Positions 8,621 to 15,438 of a stretch of 32,764 nt of DNA are shown one piece after another (within the stretch, counting starts at the first letter, position 1; every line of letters begins with the position of its first letter). A program made the position numbers and the translations under genes. The DNA lies in contig JBDHFX010000005.1 of the NCBI GenBank assembly GCA_039590215.1, forward strand, positions 1-32,764, written 5' to 3'. This DNA comes from CAMYLR01 sp039590215. GTDB lineage: Bacteria > Gemmatimonadota > Gemmatimonadetes > JACCXV01 > JAHWKZ01. A model generated the notes under the pieces. It did no database searches and had not been told where the DNA came from. It saw only the letters and a program-made list of their open reading frames with translations.

Positions 8621-9849
8621 TGGTCCGATTCGGGCAAGACGACCAACCTCAGACGCGGCCTCAACTCCACGGGTGACAACGGGTCGAAGACAGTAACTCC
8701 ACCGAAACCGATCGACTCCTCAAGCACATTAATCGCGATCCCTCTATTCGTCTCCGGGTCACGCAGCCAAAGCCGCACCAACGCTCTCAACCGATTTGAC
8801 TCAAAGACCAGAGAATCCACCGGCAACGAGTCACGGCTCACCGTCGTCAGCCCCAGGATGCTGGTTCCTGTTGCTGGGGCCAGGATCGTCTTCTCGCCGA
8901 GAAACTCACTCACGACCTGATTCGCCAGAAAACTCAGTGAGTCACCAGGGATCCGCGCTCGTTCGACCGACACGATAAGCTTCACATCGACAATCGCGGC
9001 GTCCGTTGGCACTTGATCGAGGTTGGGAATGAGCACCGCCCGGGAAACGGGTTCACCAGCGCCGATGGTTAAACCATCTGACTCGAACGGGTCGCGATCG
9101 ATGGGCAGAAAGGTATCCTCAACGACTGGGAATACGGATAGCTCCACCGGACTGCCGGGCTCACCCAACCGGGTCTCGATCTCGAGTCGTGGTCCGAGCG
9201 GGTTGCTGCCACCAAAACCCCTCGAAGCGAACTGCACTGCGCTTCCTGGCGTCTGCTGGATGAGCAACAATCCCTCGTTGGTGACCACGCCCGATACCCA
9301 ATCCTCGATCAGCGATGCCGGAAGCGGTACGCTCACCGAATCCGAGTCCGTCTCCCCGGCTGCGATCGTGAACTCGACCAGCGGCTCGGGGTCTACGTCA
9401 CCACCCGGCGTGGCCCAATCGAGACCGAGATCGCGACGATCCCAATCGGCCGTCGCCTCATCCCATTCACTCGTCACACGGTGCACCTGGAAAGAGACTG
9501 GTACCGCCAGAGCTGGCGCAAAGACCAGCTTGAGGTTGGCGCTCAGGAACACAGATTCGGTTGGCAACGAATCAAGCGCCGTCAGTGAGAATCGGAAGAC
9601 CGGCCGGCTTTCGAACCCTGGCGCCTCGGACCACTCGAAGGCCGAAACCAATCGAGCCGATTGGCCTCGATCGGAAGGAAAAATCGGGTAGTCGACGGCG
9701 AGGTCCCAGTCCGTCACAACCACAACTTCGAGTTCACCGTCGAGGACCCCTTGCGGGAGGAGCTCCTCTCCAACTGGACTGCGACTGATGTCGGTGCAGG
9801 CAAGAGCCGCGATGAGCAGCCCTATCGCGGACGCCAGTTTGAAGTGCAT
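8617..9849 (-). CDS. Predicted lipoprotein with two DNRLRE-like halves, function unknown
   Basis: A 410-residue protein with a short signal peptide ending in LLIAALAC, so Cys18 is the likely lipidated residue. The mature protein seems to hold two related halves. Each has a strand pair built on 'LP-x-[ED/DA]...LKL' (SLPTESVFLSANLKLVF near residue 95; VPTDAAIVDVKLIVSV near 280), then a 'VTSEW / VVSEF' turn, then an 'NEGLLL / NRGIAI' strand and a 'PRLEIE / PRLRLV' end. The first half carries WDEATADWDRR, typical of DNRLRE-type jelly-roll domains found on secreted proteins. It starts 1 nt after the EutN gene ends and overlaps the barrel gene. A surface or periplasmic binding role is inferred from fold only. 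Confidence 0.65.
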   Translation of the reverse strand: MHFKLASAIGLLIAALACTDISRSPVGEELLPQGVLDGELEVVVVTDWDLAVDYPIFPSDRGQSARLVSAFEWSEAPGFESRPVFRFSLTALDSLPTESVFLSANLKLVFAPALAVPVSFQVHRVTSEWDEATADWDRRDLGLDWATPGGDVDPEPLVEFTIAAGETDSDSVSVPLPASLIEDWVSGVVTNEGLLLIQQTPGSAVQFASRGFGGSNPLGPRLEIETRLGEPGSPVELSVFPVVEDTFLPIDRDPFESDGLTIGAGEPVSRAVLIPNLDQVPTDAAIVDVKLIVSVERARIPGDSLSFLANQVVSEFLGEKTILAPATGTSILGLTTVSRDSLPVDSLVFESNRLRALVRLWLRDPETNRGIAINVLEESIGFGGVTVFDPLSPVELRPRLRLVVLPESDQ

Positions 9850-10134
9850 TCAGACTCGAATGACGTCCCCGCCGATGTCGTACTCGTCGACGATCGCCAT
9901 GATCACTGCGTCTACAGGTCGCGCATCGGTCAGCGCCGTCTGTCGCGCAGAAGAGCCGGTCGCGTACAGCACCACCTCTCCAGCGCCGGCGCCGACTGCG
10001 TCAACGGCAACGACATATCCGGACTGAAACTCGAGCTCGATGTCGAGGTCGCGAACGATGAGAAGCTTCATTCCCGCTAGCTTCTCGTCTTTTCGAGTCG
10101 CCACCACGGCTCCCACTACGCGACCCATCTTCAT
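9850..10134 (-). CDS. EutN/CcmL family bacterial microcompartment vertex protein
   Basis: Starting at ATG 10134, which overlaps the cdd stop as ATGA, the product is 94 residues, the normal length of BMC pentamer (BMC-P) subunits that cap the corners of carboxysomes and metabolosomes. The family line-up is strong: GRVVGAVVATRKDEKLAG with KLLIV, then VAVDAVGAGAGEVVLYATGSSARQ, then PVDAVIMAIVDEYDIGGDVI. These match the IGAGTGEWVLL, GSSARQ and PVDxxVIGIVDE segments of E. coli EutN. No hexameric shell gene or metabolosome enzyme lies in this window; the neighbours are cytidine deaminase and a lipoprotein. It may be a satellite gene serving a shell locus elsewhere, or a vertex-type protein used for something else. 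A longer frame to 10272 would only add shadow sequence read inside cdd. Confidence 0.9.
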   Translation of the reverse strand: MKMGRVVGAVVATRKDEKLAGMKLLIVRDLDIELEFQSGYVVAVDAVGAGAGEVVLYATGSSARQTALTDARPVDAVIMAIVDEYDIGGDVIRV

Positions 10135-10523
10135 GCGGTTTTTCCTCCAAGCGAAAACGGGTGCGGTAGGAGCCCACCGATCGTGAACTCGTGCTTCTCG
10201 CCATCGTCGCCAATCACTGTGACCGGCAAACTTGGGGCAAACTCGCTCAGGGCTTGACGACACGCGCCGCATGGATACGGCATGCGACCATTGGCGCTGA
10301 CCACCAGGCGCTTAAAAGCCCGCGCACCTTCGCTGATCGCCGAAAACAGCGCCACCCGCTCTGCGCAGCAAGTGACCGAGAACGACGAGTTCTCGACGTT
10401 GCAGCCTTGGAACACGCGACCGTCATCGGCTTCCAAAGCGGCCCCGACGAGGTAACCCGAGTACGGGGCATAGGCCCTGTCCTGTGCCGTCCTGGCGGCT
10501 TGCTCTAGGCTGTCGGGCTTCAC
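10131..10523 (-). CDS. cdd: Cytidine deaminase
   Basis: Zinc enzyme converting cytidine/deoxycytidine to uridine/deoxyuridine in pyrimidine salvage; 130 residues, the size of the homotetrameric class. The N-terminal YAPYSGYLVGAALEADDG motif and the zinc site are clear: CAER (Cys ligand and catalytic Glu) in VTCCAERVALFSAI, and PCGACRQ with two more Cys ligands. The start is GTG 10523, 8 nt after the DUF1844 stop; no strong Shine-Dalgarno is visible. It sits between DUF1844 and the microcompartment vertex gene, with a 4-nt overlap to the latter, so those products are probably co-expressed. Confidence 0.95.
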   Translation of the reverse strand: MKPDSLEQAARTAQDRAYAPYSGYLVGAALEADDGRVFQGCNVENSSFSVTCCAERVALFSAISEGARAFKRLVVSANGRMPYPCGACRQALSEFAPSLPVTVIGDDGEKHEFTIGGLLPHPFSLGGKTA

Positions 10524-10531
10524 TCGTCTCG

Positions 10532-10924
10532 TCAGGGACTAAGTTGAAGAAAACGAACTTGAAGGTCGGCCAGTATCTGCTCGAGGATCTGGGCCTCCGC
10601 GTCCGAGAGGTTACCCTCGGTACGGTGGTGCAGAATCTCGAGCAGGTCGATGAAGTGCTTGGCCTGATCGGGCAACACTCGTCGCTCCCCGTCGGCGCCG
10701 ATTGGCACGTCGCCCATGAACTGCATCGCCTGAAGCGCCAAGTACTGCACGATTTCTAGGAATGACGGCTCCGGCAGCTCGATGTGATCGACAGGATCCC
10801 GGGAGACGACTTCATCCCTGATCGGCTCGGGTGGAGTTTCTCGAACCTCGCTCGGTATCTCCGCGCCCAACCCCGTTTCGTCGCTGAAAGCTGAGCGGCG
10901 CTCACGAAACTTACCGTCCGTCAT
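10532..10924 (-). CDS. DUF1844 domain protein
   Basis: A 130-residue soluble protein of unknown function. The first 50 residues are charged and proline-rich, probably disordered. The DUF1844 core follows: FLEIVQYLALQAMQFMG, DQAKHFIDLLEILHHRTEGNL and a final helix LEQILADLQVRFLQL. This domain is common and uncharacterised in several diderm phyla. The ATG at 10924 lies inside the 3' end of alr (14-nt overlap), implying coupled translation. No catalytic residues can be proposed; the helices suggest an oligomerising or adaptor protein. Confidence 0.8.
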   Translation of the reverse strand: MTDGKFRERRSAFSDETGLGAEIPSEVRETPPEPIRDEVVSRDPVDHIELPEPSFLEIVQYLALQAMQFMGDVPIGADGERRVLPDQAKHFIDLLEILHHRTEGNLSDAEAQILEQILADLQVRFLQLSP

Positions 10925-12110
10925 TTTGTGACCCCCGGTTGTAGCGCCGACGTACTCGCTCAGATATCCCGGTAAAAATCGCGTAGCTCATCAGACCCGC
11001 TTCACGACCAACAGCTGCCACCGTTTGGACCTCGTCGCCTTGGCGACCAATCAGTGTCGCGATCTCGCCAACCTCGAGATCCGGGAAAGGTGTGGCATCA
11101 ACCATGGTAAGATCCATGCACACCGCACCGCGAATTCGCACTCGCCGACCACGGAGCAATACGTGGCCACGATTGGATAACGAAAACGGCCAGCCGTCAC
11201 CGTACCCTACCCCCAAAACAGCTATCCGTTCAGGGCTACGGGCGATATACCTTCGGTGGTAGCTGACCGACTCTCCCGCCGCAAGCGATTTGACCGCCGT
11301 TACGCGGGCGTGCCAGCTGAGCGCCGGCTCGAATACCTGCGCATCGAACGCTCGACCATCGTCCTTCGACTCGAAGTCGGTGTCGGCGGCGATCTCCTCG
11401 GCCGTTCCATAGACGGCGATGCCAGGTCGTACCAGCGTCCGCGTCGCGCGCTTGAAGCGCAGTGCAGCGGCGCTGTTGGCTGCATGAATCCACGGCGGAC
11501 GAATCCCCCGTTCGGCCAACGCATCAAGCATGGTGTCAAACCGATCGATTTGTCGATCGGTTGGCGCGCGTTCTCGCTCATCGGCACTCGCAAAGTGAGT
11601 GAAGATACCGTCGACCTGGATAGCGGGCAATTTCTGGGCGCGTTCAATCAGCTCTACGGCGTCCCGATCCCAGGCACCCGAACGCCCCATCCCGGTGTCG
11701 ACCTCAATGTGGACGGGGGCGCGCTTTCCGCCTGCGGCCGCGGCCGCGGCCAACGCGTCGACCTGAGGCCAGCCCGTTATGGCGATCGTGACGTCGAGCG
11801 CGACCGCTCGTTCGGCCTCTGCCGGCAGGATTGGCATGAGGCAGACGATCGGTCCGCTGATACCCGCTACGCGCAACGCCGCCGCCTCGTCGAGCGAAGC
11901 GACTCCCAGCCCCCACGCGCCGGCGCTTTTCGCCGTCGCGGCAATCGGGACCAATCCGTGTCCGTAACCGTTCGCCTTGACGGGCATCAGGATCTCAACC
12001 GCCACCGGGAGCTGGGCTCTCAGCGCATTCAAGTTGGCTGCGATTCGGTCGAGATCGATGTCGGCCCAGGTCCGGGCTGTCTCCTCAGAGGTCGCGGGCT
12101 CACGCATCAT
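10911..12110 (-). CDS. alr: Alanine racemase
   Basis: PLP enzyme making D-alanine for peptidoglycan. From ATG 12110 the product is 399 residues, beginning MMREPATSEETARTWADIDL. The PLP lysine lies in MPVKANGYGHGL, the C-terminal catalytic Tyr in GVGYGDGWPF, and HIEVDTGMGRSG and VRPGIAVYG are further family motifs. Longer frames to ATG 12173 or beyond add residues with no family counterpart and run into the divergent mazG. ATG 12110 (or the adjacent ATG at 12107) has no Shine-Dalgarno, but a promoter-like pair ends 9 nt before it, so the mRNA may be leaderless. Alr heads the run DUF1844-cdd-eutN-lipoprotein-barrel-secDF-tatD. Confidence 0.93.
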   Translation of the reverse strand: MMREPATSEETARTWADIDLDRIAANLNALRAQLPVAVEILMPVKANGYGHGLVPIAATAKSAGAWGLGVASLDEAAALRVAGISGPIVCLMPILPAEAERAVALDVTIAITGWPQVDALAAAAAAGGKRAPVHIEVDTGMGRSGAWDRDAVELIERAQKLPAIQVDGIFTHFASADERERAPTDRQIDRFDTMLDALAERGIRPPWIHAANSAAALRFKRATRTLVRPGIAVYGTAEEIAADTDFESKDDGRAFDAQVFEPALSWHARVTAVKSLAAGESVSYHRRYIARSPERIAVLGVGYGDGWPFSLSNRGHVLLRGRRVRIRGAVCMDLTMVDATPFPDLEVGEIATLIGRQGDEVQTVAAVGREAGLMSYAIFTGISERVRRRYNRGSQNDGR

Positions 12111-12119
12111 CGGTGGGCT

Positions 12120-12148
12120 ACGATACGGAGCCAGCTCGCCGACATCAA
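12120..12148 (-). promoter_or_regulatory. alr: Candidate alr promoter (TTGATG-17-TATCGT)
   Basis: On the minus strand a -35-like TTGATG (12148-12143) and a -10-like TATCGT (12125-12120) are spaced by exactly 17 nt. The -10 ends 9 nt before the first alr ATG, which would put transcription start within about 3 nt of the start codon. The spacer between alr and mazG is only 61 nt, so promoters for both must lie here. Both hexamers match four or more consensus positions, but this is a by-eye match. Confidence 0.4.
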
Positions 12149-12156
12149 GCGCCGTC

Positions 12157-12162
12157 CATAAC
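12157..12162 (+). promoter_or_regulatory. mazG: Candidate -10 element of mazG
   Basis: CATAAC lies 9 nt before the mazG ATG at 12172, and there is no Shine-Dalgarno between them. I find no good -35 hexamer at 16-18 nt, so this is only a weak candidate. If real, the mazG message would be nearly leaderless, like that proposed for the divergent alr. Confidence 0.22.
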
Positions 12163-12171
12163 TTTGCGTCC

Positions 12172-12993
12172 ATGACCCTGGACCCCGAGTACTCAGCCGA
12201 TTTTTCCGGCGTGCTGGAGCTGCTACGAAGGCTCAGAGATCCCGAGCGTGGTTGTCCTTGGGACATCGAGCAAACGCCGCGCACGTTGGTACCGCATCTG
12301 ATCGAGGAAGCTCACGAGGCCGCCGAGGCGATCGAGTCCGGCGAGCGCGTGGCGATCATTGACGAGTTGGGCGATCTGTTGCTCCACCTGGCCTTCCAAA
12401 TCGTGATCGCCGAGGAAGAAGGGTCGTTCGATCTCAGTGACGTGGCCGGCAAGATCATCGACAAGATGGTCCGCCGACACCCGCACGTTTTCGGCAGCGC
12501 TGAGTACGCCGGCTCAGCTCACCAAGCGGTTTGGGAAACGCTAAAGCGACGCGAGCGGGATCCAGCAGACGAGCGCCGCGACAGTGTGATCGGAGCGCTA
12601 CCGGAGGGCCTACCGGCGCTGGTCCGTGCCTACCGAATCCAGCAAAAAGTCGCCACCGTCGGGTTCGACTGGCGGACCGCCGATGGCGCTCGCGATAAGG
12701 TCGACGAGGAGCTCGCAGAGACAACCGCCGCCGCCGAAACGGGACTCCCCGAGCCACTCGAGGAGGAATTCGGCGATCTGCTCTTCGCACTTATCAACTG
12801 GGGTCGGCTGCTCGACGTGCACCCGCACACCGCTCTCCAGCACGCCAACCGCAAGTTTGAGACACGATTTCAACGTCTTGAAACCCTAGCCGCCGAGCGC
12901 GGTATGTCGCTTGAGGATCAATCGTTGGAGGAGCTCGACCAGCTCTGGGACGAGGTAAAGCGGGGGGAACCGCCTAGGGAGACAACCGATTGA
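12172..12993 (+). CDS. mazG: MazG nucleoside triphosphate pyrophosphohydrolase
   Basis: Hydrolyses (d)NTPs, including aberrant ones, to NMP and pyrophosphate. From ATG 12172 the product is 273 residues with the two tandem MazG domains of the E. coli type. Domain 1 has LLRRLRDPERGCPWDIEQT, EEAHEAAEAI and DELGDLLLHLAFQ (Mg-binding E-E-x-x-E and E-x-x-D helices). Domain 2 has VDEELAETTAA, EEEFGDLLFALINWGR and LQHANRKFETRF. Earlier in-frame starts (from 11977) would only read antisense to alr. No Shine-Dalgarno precedes the ATG. The 3' end overlaps convergent asnS by 20 nt, so antisense interference between the two messages is possible. Confidence 0.94.
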   Translation: MTLDPEYSADFSGVLELLRRLRDPERGCPWDIEQTPRTLVPHLIEEAHEAAEAIESGERVAIIDELGDLLLHLAFQIVIAEEEGSFDLSDVAGKIIDKMVRRHPHVFGSAEYAGSAHQAVWETLKRRERDPADERRDSVIGALPEGLPALVRAYRIQQKVATVGFDWRTADGARDKVDEELAETTAAAETGLPEPLEEEFGDLLFALINWGRLLDVHPHTALQHANRKFETRFQRLETLAAERGMSLEDQSLEELDQLWDEVKRGEPPRETTD

Positions 12994-14281
12994 TCAAGCG
13001 CGGGAACGGGATCGCTTCTCGCAGGTGGGGCAAGCCGCAGATCCATGCGACCGTTCGCTCGAGGCCCAATCCGAACCCCGAGTGGGGCACCGAGCCGTAC
13101 TTTCTGAGCTCCAGATACCAATCGTAGGCTGCCAACGGAAGGGACTCCTCACGGATCTGCTGGATCAATCGGTCGTGATCGTCTTCGCGCTGGGACCCGC
13201 CGATAATCTCACCAAACCCTTCGGGCGCGAATAAATCGTCGCACAGCACTAGGTCCGAACGGTCTGGGTGCTCCTTCATGTAAAACGCCTTGGCGGTTCT
13301 GGGGAACGAGTGCACGAATACCGGTCGGTCGAATTCCGCGGTGAGAAGCGTCTGATCTTCGCCTCCAAAGTCCTGACCCCACTCGATCGCGGAGCCCGCT
13401 GATCGTAGCAGCTCGACCGCTTCGTCATAGCTGAGCCGTGGGAACGGCGCACTGACCGTCTCCAAGACCGACAAGTCGCGTTCCAGAGCCTCCAAATCGG
13501 CGCCGTGCTCGGTTAGCGCGTACTCAATCAGATGGACGACCAGCTGCTCCTGCAAGTCGATGTTGTCTTCCCAGTCGTACCAGGCCATCTCCGGTTCGAG
13601 CATCCAAAACTCGGCCAGGTGACGCCGTGTCTTCGACTTCTCGGCCCGAAACGTGGGCCCGAAGCAGTACACCTTCCCAAACGCCATGCACCCCGCCTCG
13701 ACGTACAGCTGCCCAGTCTGTGCGAGACTAGCGGTGCCCAAGTCGAAGTACTCGGTTTCGAACAACGTGCCGGCTTCCTCACCCACCGCCTGCGTTAGGA
13801 TCGGCGAGTCGAGACACAGGAAACCTTGGCCATGAAGGAACTCGCGAATGGCGAGGATCAGACCATCGCGAACCCGAAGGACATGCCACGGTCGCTTGGA
13901 ACGAAGCCAGAGGTGTCGGTGATCCAGCAGAAAGGCGCTGCCGTGCTCCTTGGGTCCGATCGGATAGTCGGCGGCGATCTGCACGGGGGTCACTGCATGC
14001 AAAGTCAGCTCCACCCCGCCGGGCGCGCGCGCATCCTCGCGAACCGTGCCCTCGGCGACGAGCGAAGACTCTTGGGTCAATGCATCGTAGGTTTTCCACG
14101 CCGCGTCGGGGAGTTCCGAGCGAACCATGACACCCTGAACGATCCCGGTGCCGTCGCGGATGATCAAGAAAGAAATTTTTCCACTCGACCGCCGCTTGTA
14201 CAACCAGCCGCGCACTTCAACCGTTTCCCCGACGTGGCCGCCGAGATCGGCGATCGCTACCCTTTTTGGCGCCTCGCTCAT
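12974..14281 (-). CDS. asnS: Asparaginyl-tRNA synthetase
   Basis: Class IIb synthetase charging tRNA-Asn; 435 residues from ATG 14281 (MSEAPKRVAIADL). An N-terminal OB-fold anticodon-binding domain (VRGWLYKRRSSGKISFLIIRD) is followed by the catalytic core. Motif 2 reads FRAEKSKTRRHLAEFWMLEPE, with the residues after it fitting AsnRS rather than AspRS, and motif 3 reads GFGLGLERTVAWICGL near the C-terminus. A TTG at 14317 in the same frame falls inside the likely -35 box, so I reject it as a start. The ATG has no convincing Shine-Dalgarno and a -10-like element ends 8 nt upstream. The presence of AsnRS means direct Asn charging is available. Confidence 0.95.
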   Translation of the reverse strand: MSEAPKRVAIADLGGHVGETVEVRGWLYKRRSSGKISFLIIRDGTGIVQGVMVRSELPDAAWKTYDALTQESSLVAEGTVREDARAPGGVELTLHAVTPVQIAADYPIGPKEHGSAFLLDHRHLWLRSKRPWHVLRVRDGLILAIREFLHGQGFLCLDSPILTQAVGEEAGTLFETEYFDLGTASLAQTGQLYVEAGCMAFGKVYCFGPTFRAEKSKTRRHLAEFWMLEPEMAWYDWEDNIDLQEQLVVHLIEYALTEHGADLEALERDLSVLETVSAPFPRLSYDEAVELLRSAGSAIEWGQDFGGEDQTLLTAEFDRPVFVHSFPRTAKAFYMKEHPDRSDLVLCDDLFAPEGFGEIIGGSQREDDHDRLIQQIREESLPLAAYDWYLELRKYGSVPHSGFGLGLERTVAWICGLPHLREAIPFPRLINRLSP

Positions 14282-14289
14282 GCGCCCCC

Positions 14290-14317
14290 AACCTAGCCTG
14301 GAGGTCTTTCTTGTCAA
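14290..14317 (-). promoter_or_regulatory. asnS: Candidate asnS promoter (TTGACA-16-TAGGTT)
   Basis: The minus strand carries a perfect -35 hexamer TTGACA (14317-14312), a 16-nt spacer and TAGGTT (14295-14290). The -10 ends 8 nt before the asnS ATG, so transcription would begin 1-2 nt from the start codon. It overlaps the start of the divergent propeller gene. It is the best promoter match I found in the window. Confidence 0.5.
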
Positions 14318-15438
14318 CGACTTACGCGCCTGTACTCAGGACGGTCGTTAGCCTCGCTCTGGCCTTCATAGGCGCACTCCCTGTGGTCCCACTGGCAGGG
14401 CAGGAGTCGACCCTGCGGGTCGCCGTGAGCCCCGGCGCCAGTGCCCAGGGCTGGAGCGAAGCCTGGCGACTGGACGTATCCCGAGGTGGTTCGGCCGAAC
14501 TCGTGTGGGCCGACTCGATGCTCATCGTGGCCAGTCTTGACCGCAACGTACACATCGTCGCACCGCGGTCGAAACCCATTGTCATCTGGAAAGAGAACTT
14601 CAAGGGTGGCTTCGAGGCCAAGCCGATCGTCGACGAGGATAGGATCTATTTGGCCGAAACGCTCAGGGGCGGACGACTGGTCACGGTTGACCGCCGTACC
14701 AAGACCATTCTCTGGACCGCGAGTGCCGGGGACATGGTCGCGCCGCCTGTCGTAACCAGCGAGCGCATCTACACCGTCTCTTCAATCGGCGTCGTCAAAG
14801 CGTTCAACCACTCAGGTCTCGAGATGTGGTCGACCGAGCTCGAAACCCGCGTTGTCACCGCACCCGTGTTGGTAGCGGACCGGCTCGTCATTGCGGCGTC
14901 CGACGGAATGTTGTACTCCGTCGATCCGACGGACGGGCAGATCGGAGATTCAGTGGACGCCGATGCCGGACTCATTTGGGGCCAGCCCGTAGTCCGATCT
15001 TCGGGAGCCCTTGAGACCGTCCTCTACGCCACACTCAGCGGTCAGGTGATCGAAGTCGCGGCTGACCTTTCCATCGTACAGCGCAGGTCGTTCCCGTCAC
15101 GCTTTTACTCCGGACCTGAAATGGCCGGAGATCGACTGTTTCTGATTGGCCACGAGGGGACGCTCTGGGCCTACGACTGGTCGACCGCTGAGATCGCCTG
15201 GCAGCGAGAGCTGGAGGGGACGTTTCGCGCTGCGCCTAGGGCTGGAGCCGGCTTTGTCTCGGTCGGCAACCTGTCAAAGACGCTCTACGCGATCGATTCT
15301 GGGAGCGGCGACTTGATATGGAGCACCGAGGTTGACGGCGCGATCACGTCACGTCCGTTGGTGCATGATGATCAACTATTCGTGATGACCGAACGGGGAA
15401 CGGTCTTCGCTTTTCAGCGCGCAGAAGTGACGCGCTAA
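14311..15438 (+). CDS. Secreted PQQ-type beta-propeller protein, BamB-like
   Basis: I start this gene at TTG 14311 because TGGAGG lies 6 nt upstream and the product (375 residues) then begins with a clean signal peptide: MSTTYAPVLRT, a hydrophobic core VVSLALAFIGALPVV and PLAG before QES. An in-frame ATG at 14266 would add 15 residues read inside asnS. The mature protein is a run of PQQ/quinoprotein-type blades of the form 'VYLAxxxGxLxAxDxxTGxxxW': LVTVDRRTKTILWTAS, VVKAFNHSGLEMWSTE, TLWAYDWSTAEIAWQRE and TLYAIDSGSGDLIWSTE. Size and blade type resemble BamB, but there is no lipobox Cys. It is convergent with, and overlaps by 4 nt, the Omp85-type fusion gene. A scaffold role in outer-membrane assembly is possible but unproven. 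Confidence 0.78.
   Translation: MSTTYAPVLRTVVSLALAFIGALPVVPLAGQESTLRVAVSPGASAQGWSEAWRLDVSRGGSAELVWADSMLIVASLDRNVHIVAPRSKPIVIWKENFKGGFEAKPIVDEDRIYLAETLRGGRLVTVDRRTKTILWTASAGDMVAPPVVTSERIYTVSSIGVVKAFNHSGLEMWSTELETRVVTAPVLVADRLVIAASDGMLYSVDPTDGQIGDSVDADAGLIWGQPVVRSSGALETVLYATLSGQVIEVAADLSIVQRRSFPSRFYSGPEMAGDRLFLIGHEGTLWAYDWSTAEIAWQRELEGTFRAAPRAGAGFVSVGNLSKTLYAIDSGSGDLIWSTEVDGAITSRPLVHDDQLFVMTERGTVFAFQRAEVTR

Noticed and set aside
10131..10134. Possible complete pyrimidine-degrading microcompartment operon
   Set aside because: Only cdd and one vertex gene are present; no BMC-H/T shell protein, aldehyde dehydrogenase or encapsulation partner is visible, so the idea is kept only as an orphan-gene finding.
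9850..10272. A 140-residue version of the EutN/CcmL protein with a 46-residue extension
   Set aside because: The extension is cdd read in another frame; the family starts at MKMGRVVG, where ATG overlaps the cdd stop.
11256..12161. Long plus-strand frame opposite alr (301 residues)
   Set aside because: Arg-rich, no recognisable motif, antisense to a conserved enzyme; a typical shadow in GC-rich DNA.
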